Positions 49,801 through 56,889 of a DNA stretch of 64,000 bases are shown here, piece after piece (within the stretch, counting starts at the first letter, position 1; each line of letters starts with the position of its first letter). A program made the translations under genes and the position numbers. The stretch comes from Imbricaverruca yamaguchii (Eukaryota > Arthropoda > Thecostraca > Neoverrucidae). The stretch covers positions 434,001 through 498,000 of the forward strand of contig JAOTOL010001397.1 in the NCBI GenBank assembly GCA_034440575.1, in the 5' to 3' direction. A model generated the notes under the pieces. The model saw only the letters and a program-made list of their open reading frames with translations, had not been told where the DNA came from and did no database searches.

Positions 49801-52800
49801 ACACGCGCCCTGGAAAGCCTCTGAAAATTACGCGCACTGAAAGGGGGGCCGATTCCACCCCCCCTAAGATCTCGGCTCCTATCAAAGCTGGAGTAACGAA
49901 ATTCACAGGGTGGATGGGTACGGTGGTGAATTCTATCTTGTGCAAATTTCATAACCTTAGCTCAATAACTTCGAGGTCAAACGAGGTAAAAGGAAAAAAG
50001 TGTTTAAAAATGCTCCAAAATGGACATCAATGATGTTTTGGATATTACTAATTATGCAAGACCCGGTATTTGACCTCAGGTCACCTGTATAACCACTTTG
50101 TCAGGTCATTACCTGCTCCAGTTACCGAAACCGGGCCGCCCGCCCGACTACTCCAACAACAATGAGAAACAGTAGTTTTCAGGATGTGTAGGGAGTAATA
50201 TGCAAGATGACATCAATCGCATGACAGTCATTCGCATTTATGACAACATTGCTGTTGGCCAAGTTTGGTTCCATTAACCTTCCATGAACTTGACCTGACT
50301 TGACCTCGGTGACCTAACATGACTTTGAAACTATAAAGCATAACAATATACATCAAACAAGTCGCTATTGTTGCGAAGAACACTTCCCATTTGCCAATAT
50401 ACGGGAAGCGCATCAGCGCCGATTTTCGTGGTCTGGCTCTTATATTTTTTTTTTCTTTAACGACACCTAACTCGACAAATCTTCGGCCGATTTTCGTTTT
50501 TCTTGCTCTAAGCAATGCGCCGACCATTTCTAAGCAGGTACGCAAGCAATGGCGTATATCGCCGGGTAAAATCTGGATTTTGCCCCACCCCTTCCAGGGC
50601 GCGTGTTAAAGCACAAATTTACTGTTTTAAAACTTACCTTAACCTAACTTTTGTCGGAACAAAATTAAATACTTCATTTTCAAACGATTCACAAGTATTT
50701 GTAAGTGAAAATTACAATACAGTAACTAAACCTAACCTAATCTCCTTTGTTTTATGAACGAAAATCATGTGATGGGTTTATCTTGCATTCAAACTAAATT
50801 TAATTAATAACACATTTCAGAGGACGCCTGGGCTCTTCAATTAAATTTGTGTATTTGAATTGACAGGCGCCTATATATTTGGTGCCATCATTTTAACACC
50901 AATAATTGAATGACTTAGCACTTGGTGTGCACAGATCCATGAAAGCAAGGTAGTTGAATCAGATGTTCACGATCAATAATTCCACAAGGCTTGCACATTT
51001 TCATGATGATGTCAGGCGTATGTCGAAATTATGAGGTCGTCAGTGGTTAGAATGGTTTTATTCTAACCATTCTGGTTTTATGCCCTGCTAATGCCAGCTT
51101 GTCATTTCCGTATTATATCTGTACACAGTTCCGCCAATCATACCAATCACTCATCTCTTCACTTTCCTCACCCTGTTTAGGCATAGTAGCAGAGCAATGC
51201 AGTGCCTGAAGCACTGAATGTGCTATGTGTGTACTGACAGATGTGGCCTCTGCCAGCTGACAGGCGTGGTCTGCACGTGCTGACATGTGTGGTCGCTGTG
51301 TGCCGACAGGTGTGGTCGTTGACGGCCGGACGGTGTATCCGCACGCTGTGTGGTCACGAAGGCGCCGTGACGACGCTGACTTTCGATGAGCATCGCATCA
51401 TTTCGGGATCGCTGGATTGTACTATTCGGCTCTGGAGTCTGCATAGTGGTGCCCCCCTGGCCGTGCTTGACTGGATCAAAAGCGAGGGTCACACAGGTCA
51501 GGCACTATCAAGAACGGAGCGTACAGGCGAGACCATGTCATCGCACGCAGCATCACGCGGGTGGTTCTAATCCTTGTATACCTAAAGCCCAAATAACTAG
51601 CCAACTTGTATACTTGCGTTCAAACCTGTGTTACATACAGTATGGAAGCCTTTTGTGTTTGCTAGCTGAAGGAATATGAAAATTCACGCGGCAAAAAAAT
51701 TGTTAAATTGAATCGGTTGCCGATGTGTCATGAGTTCCTGGTGGGTGCCAGCTGTGCGTTCCTAGTGGCTATGTGAGGTGTGTTCCTGGTGGCTATGTGA
51801 GGTGTGTTCCTAGTGGCTATGTGAGGTGTGTTCCTAGTGGCTATGTGTGGTGTGTTGCTGATGCTTTGGTGTGGTGTGTTGCTGATGGCTGTGTGTGGTG
51901 TGTTGCTGATGACTGCGTGGTGTTTCGCTGATGGCTATGTGTGGTGTGTTTCTGTTGATTGGATGTGGTGTGTTGCTGATGGATGTGTGGTGGGTTGCTG
52001 ATGTCTGAATGTGATGTGTTGCTGATGCCTGAATGTGATGTGTTGCTGATGGATGTGTGTGGTGGGTTGCTGATGTCTGCCTTGCTGATGGCTGTGTGTG
52101 GCGTGTTGCTGATGTCTGTCTCAGGTGAGTTCCTGCTGGCTATGCGAGATGTCATGGTGGCAATGTGAGGTGTGTTTCTGGTGGCTATGTCAGGTGCGTT
52201 CCTTGTGACTGTGTGAGGTCTGCTGCTCGTGGCTACCTCAGGTAAGTTTCTGGTGACCATATGGGTTGGACAGCAAGGTGGGAGGGCGGTGACATTCTGG
52301 TCAAACATTTGTGCGAATCCTGTTGGAGAGACGCGCGACCATGTACATGGGCGACCGGATTGAACTTATATTGTCTTGTGCCCCGCTGCACCCGTCTAAC
52401 CCATCAATGCCAGAAGCGGTGACGCGCCCAGACATTCTCGCACCAAGTTGTCTGCGATGATAACAAGCTTTGGCTAGCTCTGACGTGCCAGGAAGGTGGG
52501 CGAGACAGCGCGCAAGGCCACGCAGACTCAGTTACACCTGTAATGGCCACGGAAACTCAGTTACACTTGTAGTGGCCACACAGACTCCATTACACCCGTA
52601 ATGGCCACACAGACTCAGTTGCAACTGTAATGGCTACGTAGACTCCCTTACACCTGTAATGGCTCCGCGGCTCAGTATCCAACGGAAGCAGTAGTTCGTC
52701 TTTCCAGATCTAATAGCGTCACTGAGTGTTTGGCACTGCCATGAGGTATGCGAGGTATTCAGTGTGAAAACGAGCTCAAAGTACGCAGAAAGGCGTAGTC

Positions 52801-55800
52801 ACGTGGACTGCGAATGTCTATATGTGATCGACCTGGTGTCACGCAAATCATGTGCTTCTGAGCTCACAACCGAGGCTCGCTGGCGGGCTATCTTCGACAG
52901 CTTCAATACTTTCGAATATGGCTTAGATCAATGTCTATAGTGAAACCAAACGTATTTCACGAAAAATAGAAGAAAGTTTGTTATGCCAGGTACTCCGGTA
53001 ACTGGCATGACCTACGTGTGTGATTTATCCCAAATATATAATTCCTTGGGATGACTGGATATTCGTCAGCGTTGACCAACAAATTTGTGAGCTGTGAAGT
53101 CCGAAAAGCGCCAGTTATAATTTTCGACGCGGTGTGGTTCCCACTTTCCATCGTTACACATGTCGTTTGGGATAAGTGCACACACTACCATGCACAAAAG
53201 AGTAATAGTGGTGTTTTGGGGCGAATGGAAGGCCGATGGAATAGCAGTGGGGTTGTTTTTATTAACTTTACAGAAGGTCCGCTCCACGCGCTTCAGTTTT
53301 TAACAAATAGACAAGTTTGCCACGGATATTGTAAAATCTGCCTCCTAGCCCCAGTGTCTTGCGGGACACCATTTGCCAAATATAACTTATCAGAAAAGTT
53401 CTGACGACTCGAGGCGCAACAGACACTCCATTGCGGCTCCAGTCTCCCCGCAGTGAGGTAATGTTCAACCCCTCTCAGTGTGGGAACTTTCGACCCCTGG
53501 CAGTGCGGGTGGGAGGGGAGGTAATTTGACATACTCGCCGACTAACTTCTGTCCTAAGCCAGATACAGAGATGTAGTCAACAACATAACTTAGTTCCATC
53601 CGTGAACTTTTGAGTTACCTAAAGCATGTTTATGTAGCTCCTATGGTTATCTTTCTGGTCAGGTCAAGTAGGTCAATGTCGGGGTGCAGTCAGTCTCCAT
53701 GTATTCACCGTAATTTTCGAGCTTTGGTCGTGAAACAAATGCGATTTCGTGTTTCCAAAATCGATCGTATGCAAACTGAAGACTTAGGCTGCATTCTTTG
53801 TCGCGTTCCGTCCACGAATTCCGTGGACTCTGGCGTCATGTGTCGTCCTTTGTCCATTCCTCACGAATTCCATGCCCAGATTTCGTGGATTCCCGGGGAA
53901 AGCGCGGAATGAAAAAAGGTGTCCAGCCCCGTCCTGGTCGGTTTTTTTCCAAGATGGCGACGCACATTGGAAGTGATTTGCGGGCCAAGGAAGATATTGC
54001 AAATTCGTAAGTAATGTTGTGGAGTGGATACGAATGCGCCAGATTGTGCGAAGGTGTCACTAATGAATGTCATGTTCCCACCGACGAGGATTTTCCTTTG
54101 CAGCGTGGTCAAATTATCAACTGTTGAGGTGAAACAGCAGGAAGCTAGACACTACCTTCAGAAGCTTCTTTTCCTAATTATTTGCATTTCCACCCAGTAA
54201 ACATGCCGATGTCGGCCCGTTGTCCCCATGTGTCGGGGCGAGCTCGACATCTCAAAACGGCATGCCGACATCGGGCCGCTCTCGGCCCGACATTGGCATA
54301 CTGATCTGAAATAGGAACATATGTCTGATTGAATTCAGAATATCAATAGCGGCCAGCTGACGTCAGGCCGTTGTCAGACATCCCACTCCACAGCTGACAG
54401 CGGCCACCTAGGATCCCGACGACAGCCTGACAGCGGTCCCACTTTGGCTGGGTGTCAATTGCTCCACTCATCAGCCGACAGCGGGCCACTGTAGTTCATA
54501 TAGCGGAACGACGTCGATCCGCTGTCGGCATGTTCACTGGGCAGTGACCAATGTAAATTTCCTCCCTACCCTTTACATGCCTGTCATAGCTTGCCCTGGA
54601 CATGTCTGACATTCATCTACCTAGAACACGATCCATCTCAAAATGGTTTCGCATTTTAAACTTTGATCGTATATCCATGTGCATTAAATTGCTTTGCATA
54701 ATTACTGGTATTGCCAACAAGCGATTCAACCACATTGCTTTAATGTAACAGCATGCAATTAATGCTAATCATAACAATTAGTAGGAAGGTTTGCGAACAG
54801 CGACACAAATGGCTCACATAAGTAATCCGGCGCGAAATTTCACAGAACGCTCTGCTGCTGCAGTCCACGAAATATGCGACGTCACAATCCACAGAATCCA
54901 TGAAATGAAGGAGACAAAGAACGCACCTTTAGTCCAACGCCATGACACGTACACAGGTCACTAGTTCAGTTTCAGGAAATAAGCCAGGGGCGCTGACTGG
55001 TGACGCGGAAAAGTGCGTCCGGCAGGTGTGGTGCGCTGTCTGGTGGCGGACAGGTGCCTACCACGTCTGTGTGGGTGTGTCCGGCAGGTGTGGTGCGTTG
55101 TCTGGTGGCGGACAGGTGTCTGCCATGTGTGTGGGGGTGTCCGGCAGGTGTGGTGCGCTGTCTGGTGGCGGACAGGTGTCTGTCACGTGTGTGGATGTGT
55201 CCGGCAGGTGTGGTGCGTTGTCTGGTGGCGGACAGGTGTCTGTCACGTGTGTGGATGTGTCCGGCAGGTGTAGTGCGCTGTCTGGTGGCGGACAGGTGTC
55301 TGCCATGTGTGTGGGTGTGGTGCGCTGTCTGGTGGCGGACAGGTGTCTGCCATGTGTGTGGGGGTGGTCGGCAGGTGTGGTGCGCTGTCTGGTGGCGGAC
55401 AGGTGTCTGCCATGTGTGTGGGTGTGGCCGGCAGGTGTAGTGCGCTGTCTGGTGGCGGACAGGTGTCTGCCATGTGTGTGGATGTGTCCGGCAGGTGTAG
55501 TGCGCTGTCTGGTGGCGGACAGGTGTCTGCCATGTGTGTGGGGGTGGTCGGCAGGTGTAGTGCGCTGTCTGGTGGCGGACAGGTGTGTGGGGGTGGTCGG
55601 CAGGTGTAGTGCGCTGTCTGGTGGCGGACAGGTGTCTGCCATGTGTGTGGGGGTGGCCGGCAGGTGTGGTGCGCTGTCTGGTGGCGGACAGGTGTCTGTC
55701 ACGTGTGTGGGCGTGTCCGGCAGGTGTGGTGCGCTGTCTGGTGGCGGACAGCTGGCGGATCGTGTCGGCGTCTGACGACAAGACCCTCAAAGTGTGGTCG

Positions 55801-55935
55801 CTGGAGACTGGCCAGCGCCTGGTTACGCTGCGTCAGCACACGGACGGCGTCACCTGCGTCCAGTTCAACGACTCGGTCATCGTCTCCGGCAGCTACGACA
55901 AGACCGTCAAACTGTGGGACTTCAGCGTCTGCTAG
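34798..55935 (+). CDS. F-box/WD40-repeat protein (SCF-type ubiquitin ligase substrate receptor), nine exons seen
   Basis: The nine exons join in frame (34798-34885, 35288-35463, 35819-35942, 37819-37965, 40279-40404, 45253-45357, 47989-48156, 51310-51496, 55724-55935) into 443 codons plus stop; 5' exon(s) are missing. Order: an N-terminal stretch (FQVWFRNFDDEQKNIVLQEL) like that before the F-box in FBXO16; an F-box (about residues 55-100, DLLSWLP...LDPVSLARCSAVC); a linker with RRNWLLG; then seven WD40 repeats (about 145-443) with GH...SGS.D.T.K.W signatures, forming a full propeller. In this family the F-box binds Skp1 of the SCF complex and the propeller binds substrate, often phosphorylated. 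Overall it resembles the CDC4/Met30/FBXW group. I cannot assign an orthologue, so no symbol is given. Introns total about 20 kb and are packed with minisatellites copied from the gene's own splice junctions. Confidence 0.88.
35288..35463 (+). CDS. F-box/WD40 gene, F-box exon
   Basis: Starts after GCCGCCCACAG in phase 0 (GLCGPAQNHLLSV) and ends CTGTCG|GTGAGT in phase 2. It carries most of the F-box: NCQDLLSWLPAHVVHVVLGY followed by LDPVSLARCSAVC. The LP, LGYLD and VC positions are those that contact Skp1 in known F-boxes. The spacing of the preceding helix (NHLLSVRLQDSL) to the box is as in FBXO16-type proteins. Confidence 0.9.
35464..35818. repeat. Intron 2 minisatellite (~30-bp unit)
   Basis: About ten diverged copies of a unit like GACGGACGGCTGTCGTTGTT followed by GACAGCCAAT fill the intron. 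The donor context CTGTCG|GTG resembles the repeat text CTGTCGGTGTTGACAG, and the acceptor ACAGACGGTGGCGCAG is itself a diverged copy of ACAGACGGTGACGGAC. So the array appears to include both edges of its intron, less clearly than in introns 3-5, 7 and 8. Confidence 0.7.
35819..35942 (+). CDS. F-box/WD40 gene, F-box end and linker exon
   Basis: Acceptor GGTGGCGCAG; phase 2 in, phase 0 out (TGGCGACAG|GTAACT). Encodes MAGGRVLWQRLCLRPEWQVS and a linker ending TDGRVDWRQ. The LW-x-x-LC motif is the usual last helix of an F-box. The W-R-x-x-F/Y sequence continuing into the next exon matches the linker helix that precedes the propeller in Met30/FBXW proteins. Confidence 0.88.
35943..36640. repeat. 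Intron 3 array of the 5' splice site (51-bp unit)
   Basis: Begins at the donor itself. The exon end CTGGCGACAG|GTAACT recurs as CTGGTGACAG|GTAACT every 51 bp, followed by TCTGAGTAGGCAGGTGACTA and GTCACTGATGTGTAG. About ten copies extend to 36,470 and then decay; at least seven keep CAG|GTAAC. The true exon is the outermost (5') copy. Confidence 0.9.
36655..37300. repeat. 72-bp minisatellite in intron 3, about 9 copies
   Basis: Unit begins ACTTGGGACTGGTGACAGAC and continues ACAGGCAGCTGGTCACTGGG with a GGCACCTGACCACAGGTAG segment. The GACTGGTGACAG core resembles the exon-edge sequence amplified in the 51-bp array just upstream, so both may share an origin. Confidence 0.88.
37550..37745. repeat. 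~60-bp repeat near the intron 3 acceptor, about 3 copies
   Basis: Diverged copies contain GTTGGTTACACAGCTG, GCAGTTGG and GTTCGGTCTGG-like text. The array sits 70 bp upstream of the 3' splice site at 37,818. Confidence 0.5.
37819..37965 (+). CDS. F-box/WD40 gene, WD repeat 1 exon
   Basis: Acceptor CACGTTGTGCAG; 49 codons, phase 0 to 0; donor ATCAAG|GTGAGC. Encodes VFVQRYRLRRNWLLGHCHV, then the first WD repeat (TFEGHGQGISCVQFDDTRIV followed by SGSHDNSIK). The RRNW-x-x-G-x-C segment before the first GH is typical of Met30/CDC4-like linkers. The exon ends inside the repeat, so the terminal VW starts the next exon. Confidence 0.92.
37966..38440. repeat. Intron 4 array of the 5' splice site (~28-bp unit)
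   Basis: The exon end CTCACATGATAACAGCATCA-AG and the donor GTGAGCTGCTCAC recur as GGTAACAGCATCAAG|GTGAGCTGCT about 17 times, starting at the donor. At least eight copies keep an intact AAG|GTGAGC site. Copies near the exon are more diverged than those around 38,140-38,370. The true donor is the first copy. Confidence 0.93.
38776..40053 (+). pseudogene. CR1-like reverse transcriptase, decayed
   Basis: Recognisable RT blocks: NYRPVSLTS, DFSKAFDKVPH, LSGVPQGSVLGPLLF and the catalytic FADD near 39,255. They are followed by the CR1-like C-terminal part (PHLKYCIQAWSPSY, LERVQKRATKMV, RRLRGDLIKVFK). The frame is broken by frameshifts near 38,915, 39,320 and 39,960 and a stop at 39,145-39,147, so no active enzyme is made. 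Because it lies within an intron of the F-box gene it is presumably spliced out. Confidence 0.85.
38776..40215 (+). mobile_element. 5'-truncated CR1-like LINE in intron 4
   Basis: A reverse transcriptase fragment without endonuclease. It starts flush at the text for VENYRPVSL and runs through the RT palm, a CR1-type C-terminal region and a 3' UTR to a (TATGTC)n/(TATG)n tail at 40,170-40,215. 5' truncation and a microsatellite tail are typical of CR1-clade insertions. Its first 22 bases are identical to the last 22 of this window, where the endonuclease half of an element of the same kind ends. Confidence 0.88.
40279..40404 (+). CDS. F-box/WD40 gene, WD repeat 2 exon
   Basis: Acceptor CTACGGCCAG, 42 codons, donor ATCAAG|GTGAGT, phase 0 to 0. 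Encodes VWNIRTNSPWSVMTLLGHSG followed by TVRCLHLLENRLISGSTDTT and IK. Clear WD40 repeat with GH dipeptide and SGSTD. Its end duplicates the design of the previous exon (TIK|GTGAG), a conserved intron position between blades. Confidence 0.93.
40405..43534. other. Intron 5, 5' part: no gene recognised
   Basis: Anonymous intronic DNA. Two GC-rich blocks (about 41,490-41,880 and 42,830-43,160) stand out in AT-rich surroundings and may be remnants of transposon UTRs, but I cannot name them. Confidence 0.4.
43535..45293. repeat. Intron 5 array of the 3' splice site (73-bp unit)
   Basis: About 25 copies of a 73-bp unit: CTGACCTGTGCTGTGTGCTC-CAG, then the exon start CTGTGGGACCTGTCCACCCA-GTC and a diverged continuation CACTGGTGGTCAGCGTGACC. 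Every copy carries a polypyrimidine/CAG acceptor followed by the first 23 exonic bases. The authentic exon start at 45,253 is the last copy. Several copies in 43,800-45,010 are shortened. 73 is not a multiple of 3. Confidence 0.95.
45253..45357 (+). CDS. F-box/WD40 gene, WD repeat 2/3 exon
   Basis: Acceptor TGTGTGCTCCAG; 35 codons, phase 0 to 0. Encodes LWDLSTQSPIGGQQWSSIAC, then KVTMVGHSDTVRCVQ, ending the second blade and opening the third. The best donor for continuity is GTACAG|GCGAGT, a non-canonical GC donor; the alternative ACA|GTGCGC breaks the conserved DTVRC sequence. Confidence 0.85.
45549..47976. repeat. Intron 6 array, 15-bp unit, >120 copies
   Basis: Unit CAGCTCGGTGTGACA in a 20-copy diverged part (45,549-45,859) and a highly uniform part of about 108 copies (46,341-47,976), split by a hAT-like MITE. 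The last unit runs into the acceptor: GGTGTGACGCAG TGTGTCCGTCGCCAG|ATG. The unit's GACACAG also occurs in the end of the previous exon (GCGACACAGTGCGCTGC). The frame of the downstream exon is open across about the last 360 bp of the array, as repeating VTQLG. Confidence 0.95.
45860..46340 (-). mobile_element. hAT-like MITE, copy 2, inside a minisatellite
   Basis: A 481-bp reverse-oriented copy. Its termini, read inward from each end, are CAGGGTTAAAATATTTC and CAGTAATACATTATTCG. It is flanked by an exact 8-bp direct repeat CGGCTCGG (45,852-45,859 and 46,341-46,348) that belongs to the 15-bp array unit, so it inserted into an existing array. The interior matches copy 1, including the stretch around GGCTCAAATTTGAG. 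Confidence 0.87.
47989..48156 (+). CDS. F-box/WD40 gene, WD repeats 3/4 exon
   Basis: Acceptor TGTGTCCGTCGCCAG; 56 codons, phase 0 to 0; donor ATCAAG|GTCAGT. Encodes MDADKVVSGSYDHTLRVWCV, then a fourth repeat with VLTGHTGQILCLRFSCHQLV and SGAADNTIK. An acceptor 15 bases upstream (GACGCAG) would add CVRRQ in frame. Confidence 0.92.
48157..48663. other. Intron 7, 5' part: no gene recognised
   Basis: Ordinary intronic sequence after the donor; overlapping short frames on both strands without recognisable domains. Confidence 0.4.
48664..48955 (+). mobile_element. hAT-like MITE, copy 3
   Basis: A 292-bp copy with well-matched termini CAGTGTTAAAATATT and, inverted, CAGTGTTAAATTATT. It is flanked by an exact 8-bp direct repeat TGCCACAG (48,656-48,663 and 48,956-48,963). 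It shares GGTGTGAGATG, GGAAGAGCTATATTC and CAATTGAGTGTTCAGAAAGT with copies 1 and 2 but is internally shorter. Confidence 0.88.
48964..49797. other. Intron 7, AT-rich part
   Basis: AT-rich, with a short TTAGG-like run (GGTTGGTTAGGTTAGGTTA near 49,393). No gene recognised. Confidence 0.4.
49802..50605. mobile_element. TTAA-flanked non-autonomous DNA element
   Basis: An 804-bp element with TTAA on both sides (49,798-49,801 and 50,606-50,609) and matching terminal inverted repeats, CACGCGCCCTGGAAAG at the left and CACGCGCCCTGGAAGG at the right (read inverted). TTAA duplications are made by piggyBac and Kolobok transposases; the termini do not let me decide. There is no transposase frame. A diverged relative is at 21.9-23.2 kb. 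Confidence 0.8.
51234..51325. repeat. Intron 7 short array of the 3' splice site
   Basis: Four degenerate copies lead into the exon: CTGACAGATGTGGCC, CTGACAGGCGTGGTC, CTGACATGTGTGGTC and finally the real CCGACAG|GTGTGGTC. Each contains (A)CAG or its mutated form followed by the first exonic bases. Spacing is about 22-24 bp. Confidence 0.75.
51310..51496 (+). CDS. F-box/WD40 gene, WD repeat 5 exon
   Basis: Acceptor TGTGCCGACAG; 62 codons plus one base; donor ACACAG|GTCAGG, phase 1. Encodes VWSLTAGRCIRTLCGHEGAV, then TTLTFDEHRIISGSLDCTIR and LWSLHSGAPLAVLDWIKSEG ending GHTG. The long DWIKSEGHTG connector precedes the sixth blade. Confidence 0.92.
51729..52310. repeat. ~25-bp diverged minisatellite in intron 8
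   Basis: Around 20 copies of a TGGCTATGTGAGGTGTGTTC / TGATGGCTGTGTGTGGTGTG-type unit, becoming more diverged after 52,100. It is not obviously derived from the flanking donor. Confidence 0.75.
52513..52672. repeat. ~30-bp minisatellite in intron 8, about 5 copies
   Basis: Unit like GGCCACACAGACTCAGTTAC followed by ACCTGTAAT, moderately diverged. 52,680-54,190 downstream has no recognised gene. Confidence 0.8.
54193..54541. mobile_element. Candidate MITE with CCCAGT termini
   Basis: A 349-bp segment with inverted ends: CCCAGTAAACATGCCGA at the left and, read inverted, CCCAGTGAACATGCCGA at the right. The interior is rich in GTCGGC/GCCGAC words that could fold into nested hairpins. The only possible target duplication is a 2-bp CA, so the superfamily is undetermined. 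Confidence 0.6.
55018..55751. repeat. Intron 8 array of the 3' splice site (60-bp unit)
   Basis: Twelve decoy copies plus the real one. Each is GTGTCCGGCAG, then GTGTGGTGCGCTGTCTGGTG-GCGGACAG (the first 28 bases of the last exon), then GTGTCTGCCATGTGTGTGGG. One copy (55,317) lacks the CCGGCAG. The authentic exon at 55,724 is the last copy. The exon-like 28-mer is followed by GT in every decoy. The 60-bp period keeps the frame of the last exon, which stays open across the last two full copies. Confidence 0.96.
55724..55935 (+). CDS. F-box/WD40 gene, last exon (WD repeats 6/7)
   Basis: Acceptor GTGTCCGGCAG, phase 1 in; ends at TAG 55,933-55,935. Encodes VVRCLVADSWRIVSASDDKT, LKVWSLETGQRLVTLRQHTD and a last blade with GVTCVQFNDSVIVSGSYDKT followed by VKLWDFSVC. 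The last WD repeat is complete, so the C-terminus is real. This exon's first 28 bases are the source of the 60-bp array upstream. Confidence 0.95.
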
Positions 55936-56192
55936 TCACAGACGGCGCCGCGCCAGCGTCCCTCGTAGGCTTAAATCTAATCAAGGCTGTCTTCTGTTTT
56001 GCGCGGGTGTCTGTTTTGGTCACCCGCTTAGATTTGCTATGATGCAGCAATAAGTAACTCAGATAGTCGTGGGGCCTTGCTGTTGGGCATGTGCATCCTG
56101 GGTGCCACCCACAGCTGGGAAGTTCCATAATCCTGCCTGTTTCCAGCATCTCATCCCTTGTGCATTCTCTTTCTATATGTATCTATCACGTC

Positions 56193-56394
56193 TCTTTCTC
56201 TCTCTCTCTCTCCCTCCCTCCCTCACTCACTCACTCATTCATTCACATTCACTCACACTCACTCACACTCACTCACTCACTCACTCACTCACTCACTCAC
56301 TCACTCACTCACTCACTCACTCACTCACTCTATCTCTATCTCTATCTCTATCTCTATCTCTATCTCTATCTCTATCTCTATCTCTATCTCTATC

Positions 56395-56440
<46 letters not shown>
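56193..56440. repeat. Pyrimidine-rich microsatellites
   Basis: A (TC)n/(CCCT)n start, then (CTCA)n, (TATCTC)n and a final (TC)n. It lies 260 bp after the stop codon and would be in the 3' UTR if the AATAAA at 56,559 is used. Confidence 0.9.
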
Positions 56441-56444
<4 letters not shown>

Positions 56445-56558
56445 TTTGAATTCAAATGCATCCGAATGGTTACTTCGGGCACTAAACAAGACTGTTGAAA
56501 TATTAGACGTGCTAGATGAACGATTTGACCATATAGGGTTTTTCATGTATTTGCATAC

Positions 56559-56564
56559 AATAAA
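56559..56564 (+). promoter_or_regulatory. Possible polyadenylation signal
   Basis: The first canonical AATAAA after the F-box gene stop codon, 624 bases downstream. An earlier AATAAG (near 56,049) is weaker. Use of either is unproven. Confidence 0.35.
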
Positions 56565-56745
56565 GATAGCCCCAGAGGCGCCAGATGACCAACTAGATGG
56601 CGCACCCTTAAGTACCAAACCACCACCATGACCATTACCGTAAGATAGCCCCGACGTCCGACTTCGTTAGCGCTGCGTGACCATTGCAATCGATGCGTCC
56701 CTAAGCCCCCGACCTCATTAGCGCACCAGCCGTCACTGTTTTTTC

Positions 56746-56885
56746 GTATCCTGGCAATGCAGGGTTCGAGTCGCTTCAAGTGCTCATATTTCGCCCCCGG
56801 CTGAGTGTCAGCTCAAAACTGGCCGGGTAAGGCCGAGGACGCGGCACCGGGCGGCCTTGTCGGTGCATTGGCAGCATGGCAACCT
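56746..56885 (+). mobile_element. tRNA-derived SINE, fragment (copy 4)
   Basis: Lacks the A box but has the B box GGGTTCGAGTC and the body words GGCCGGGTAAGGCCG and GGGCGGCCTTGTCGGTGCAT of the 310-bp family. It is truncated at both ends. Confidence 0.75.
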
Positions 56886-56889
56886 CTCA

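Noticed and set aside
53051..53404. 117-codon + strand frame in intron 8
   Set aside because: No recognisable domain; an opposing frame of similar quality covers the same bases.
54942..55790. Frames of 272-277 codons over the 60-bp array on both strands
   Set aside because: Repeat shadow. Only the part after 55,724 in the + frame encodes the WD exon.
56069..56631. S-L-S-L / T-H-S-L proteins
   Set aside because: Translation of (TC)n and (CTCA)n microsatellites.
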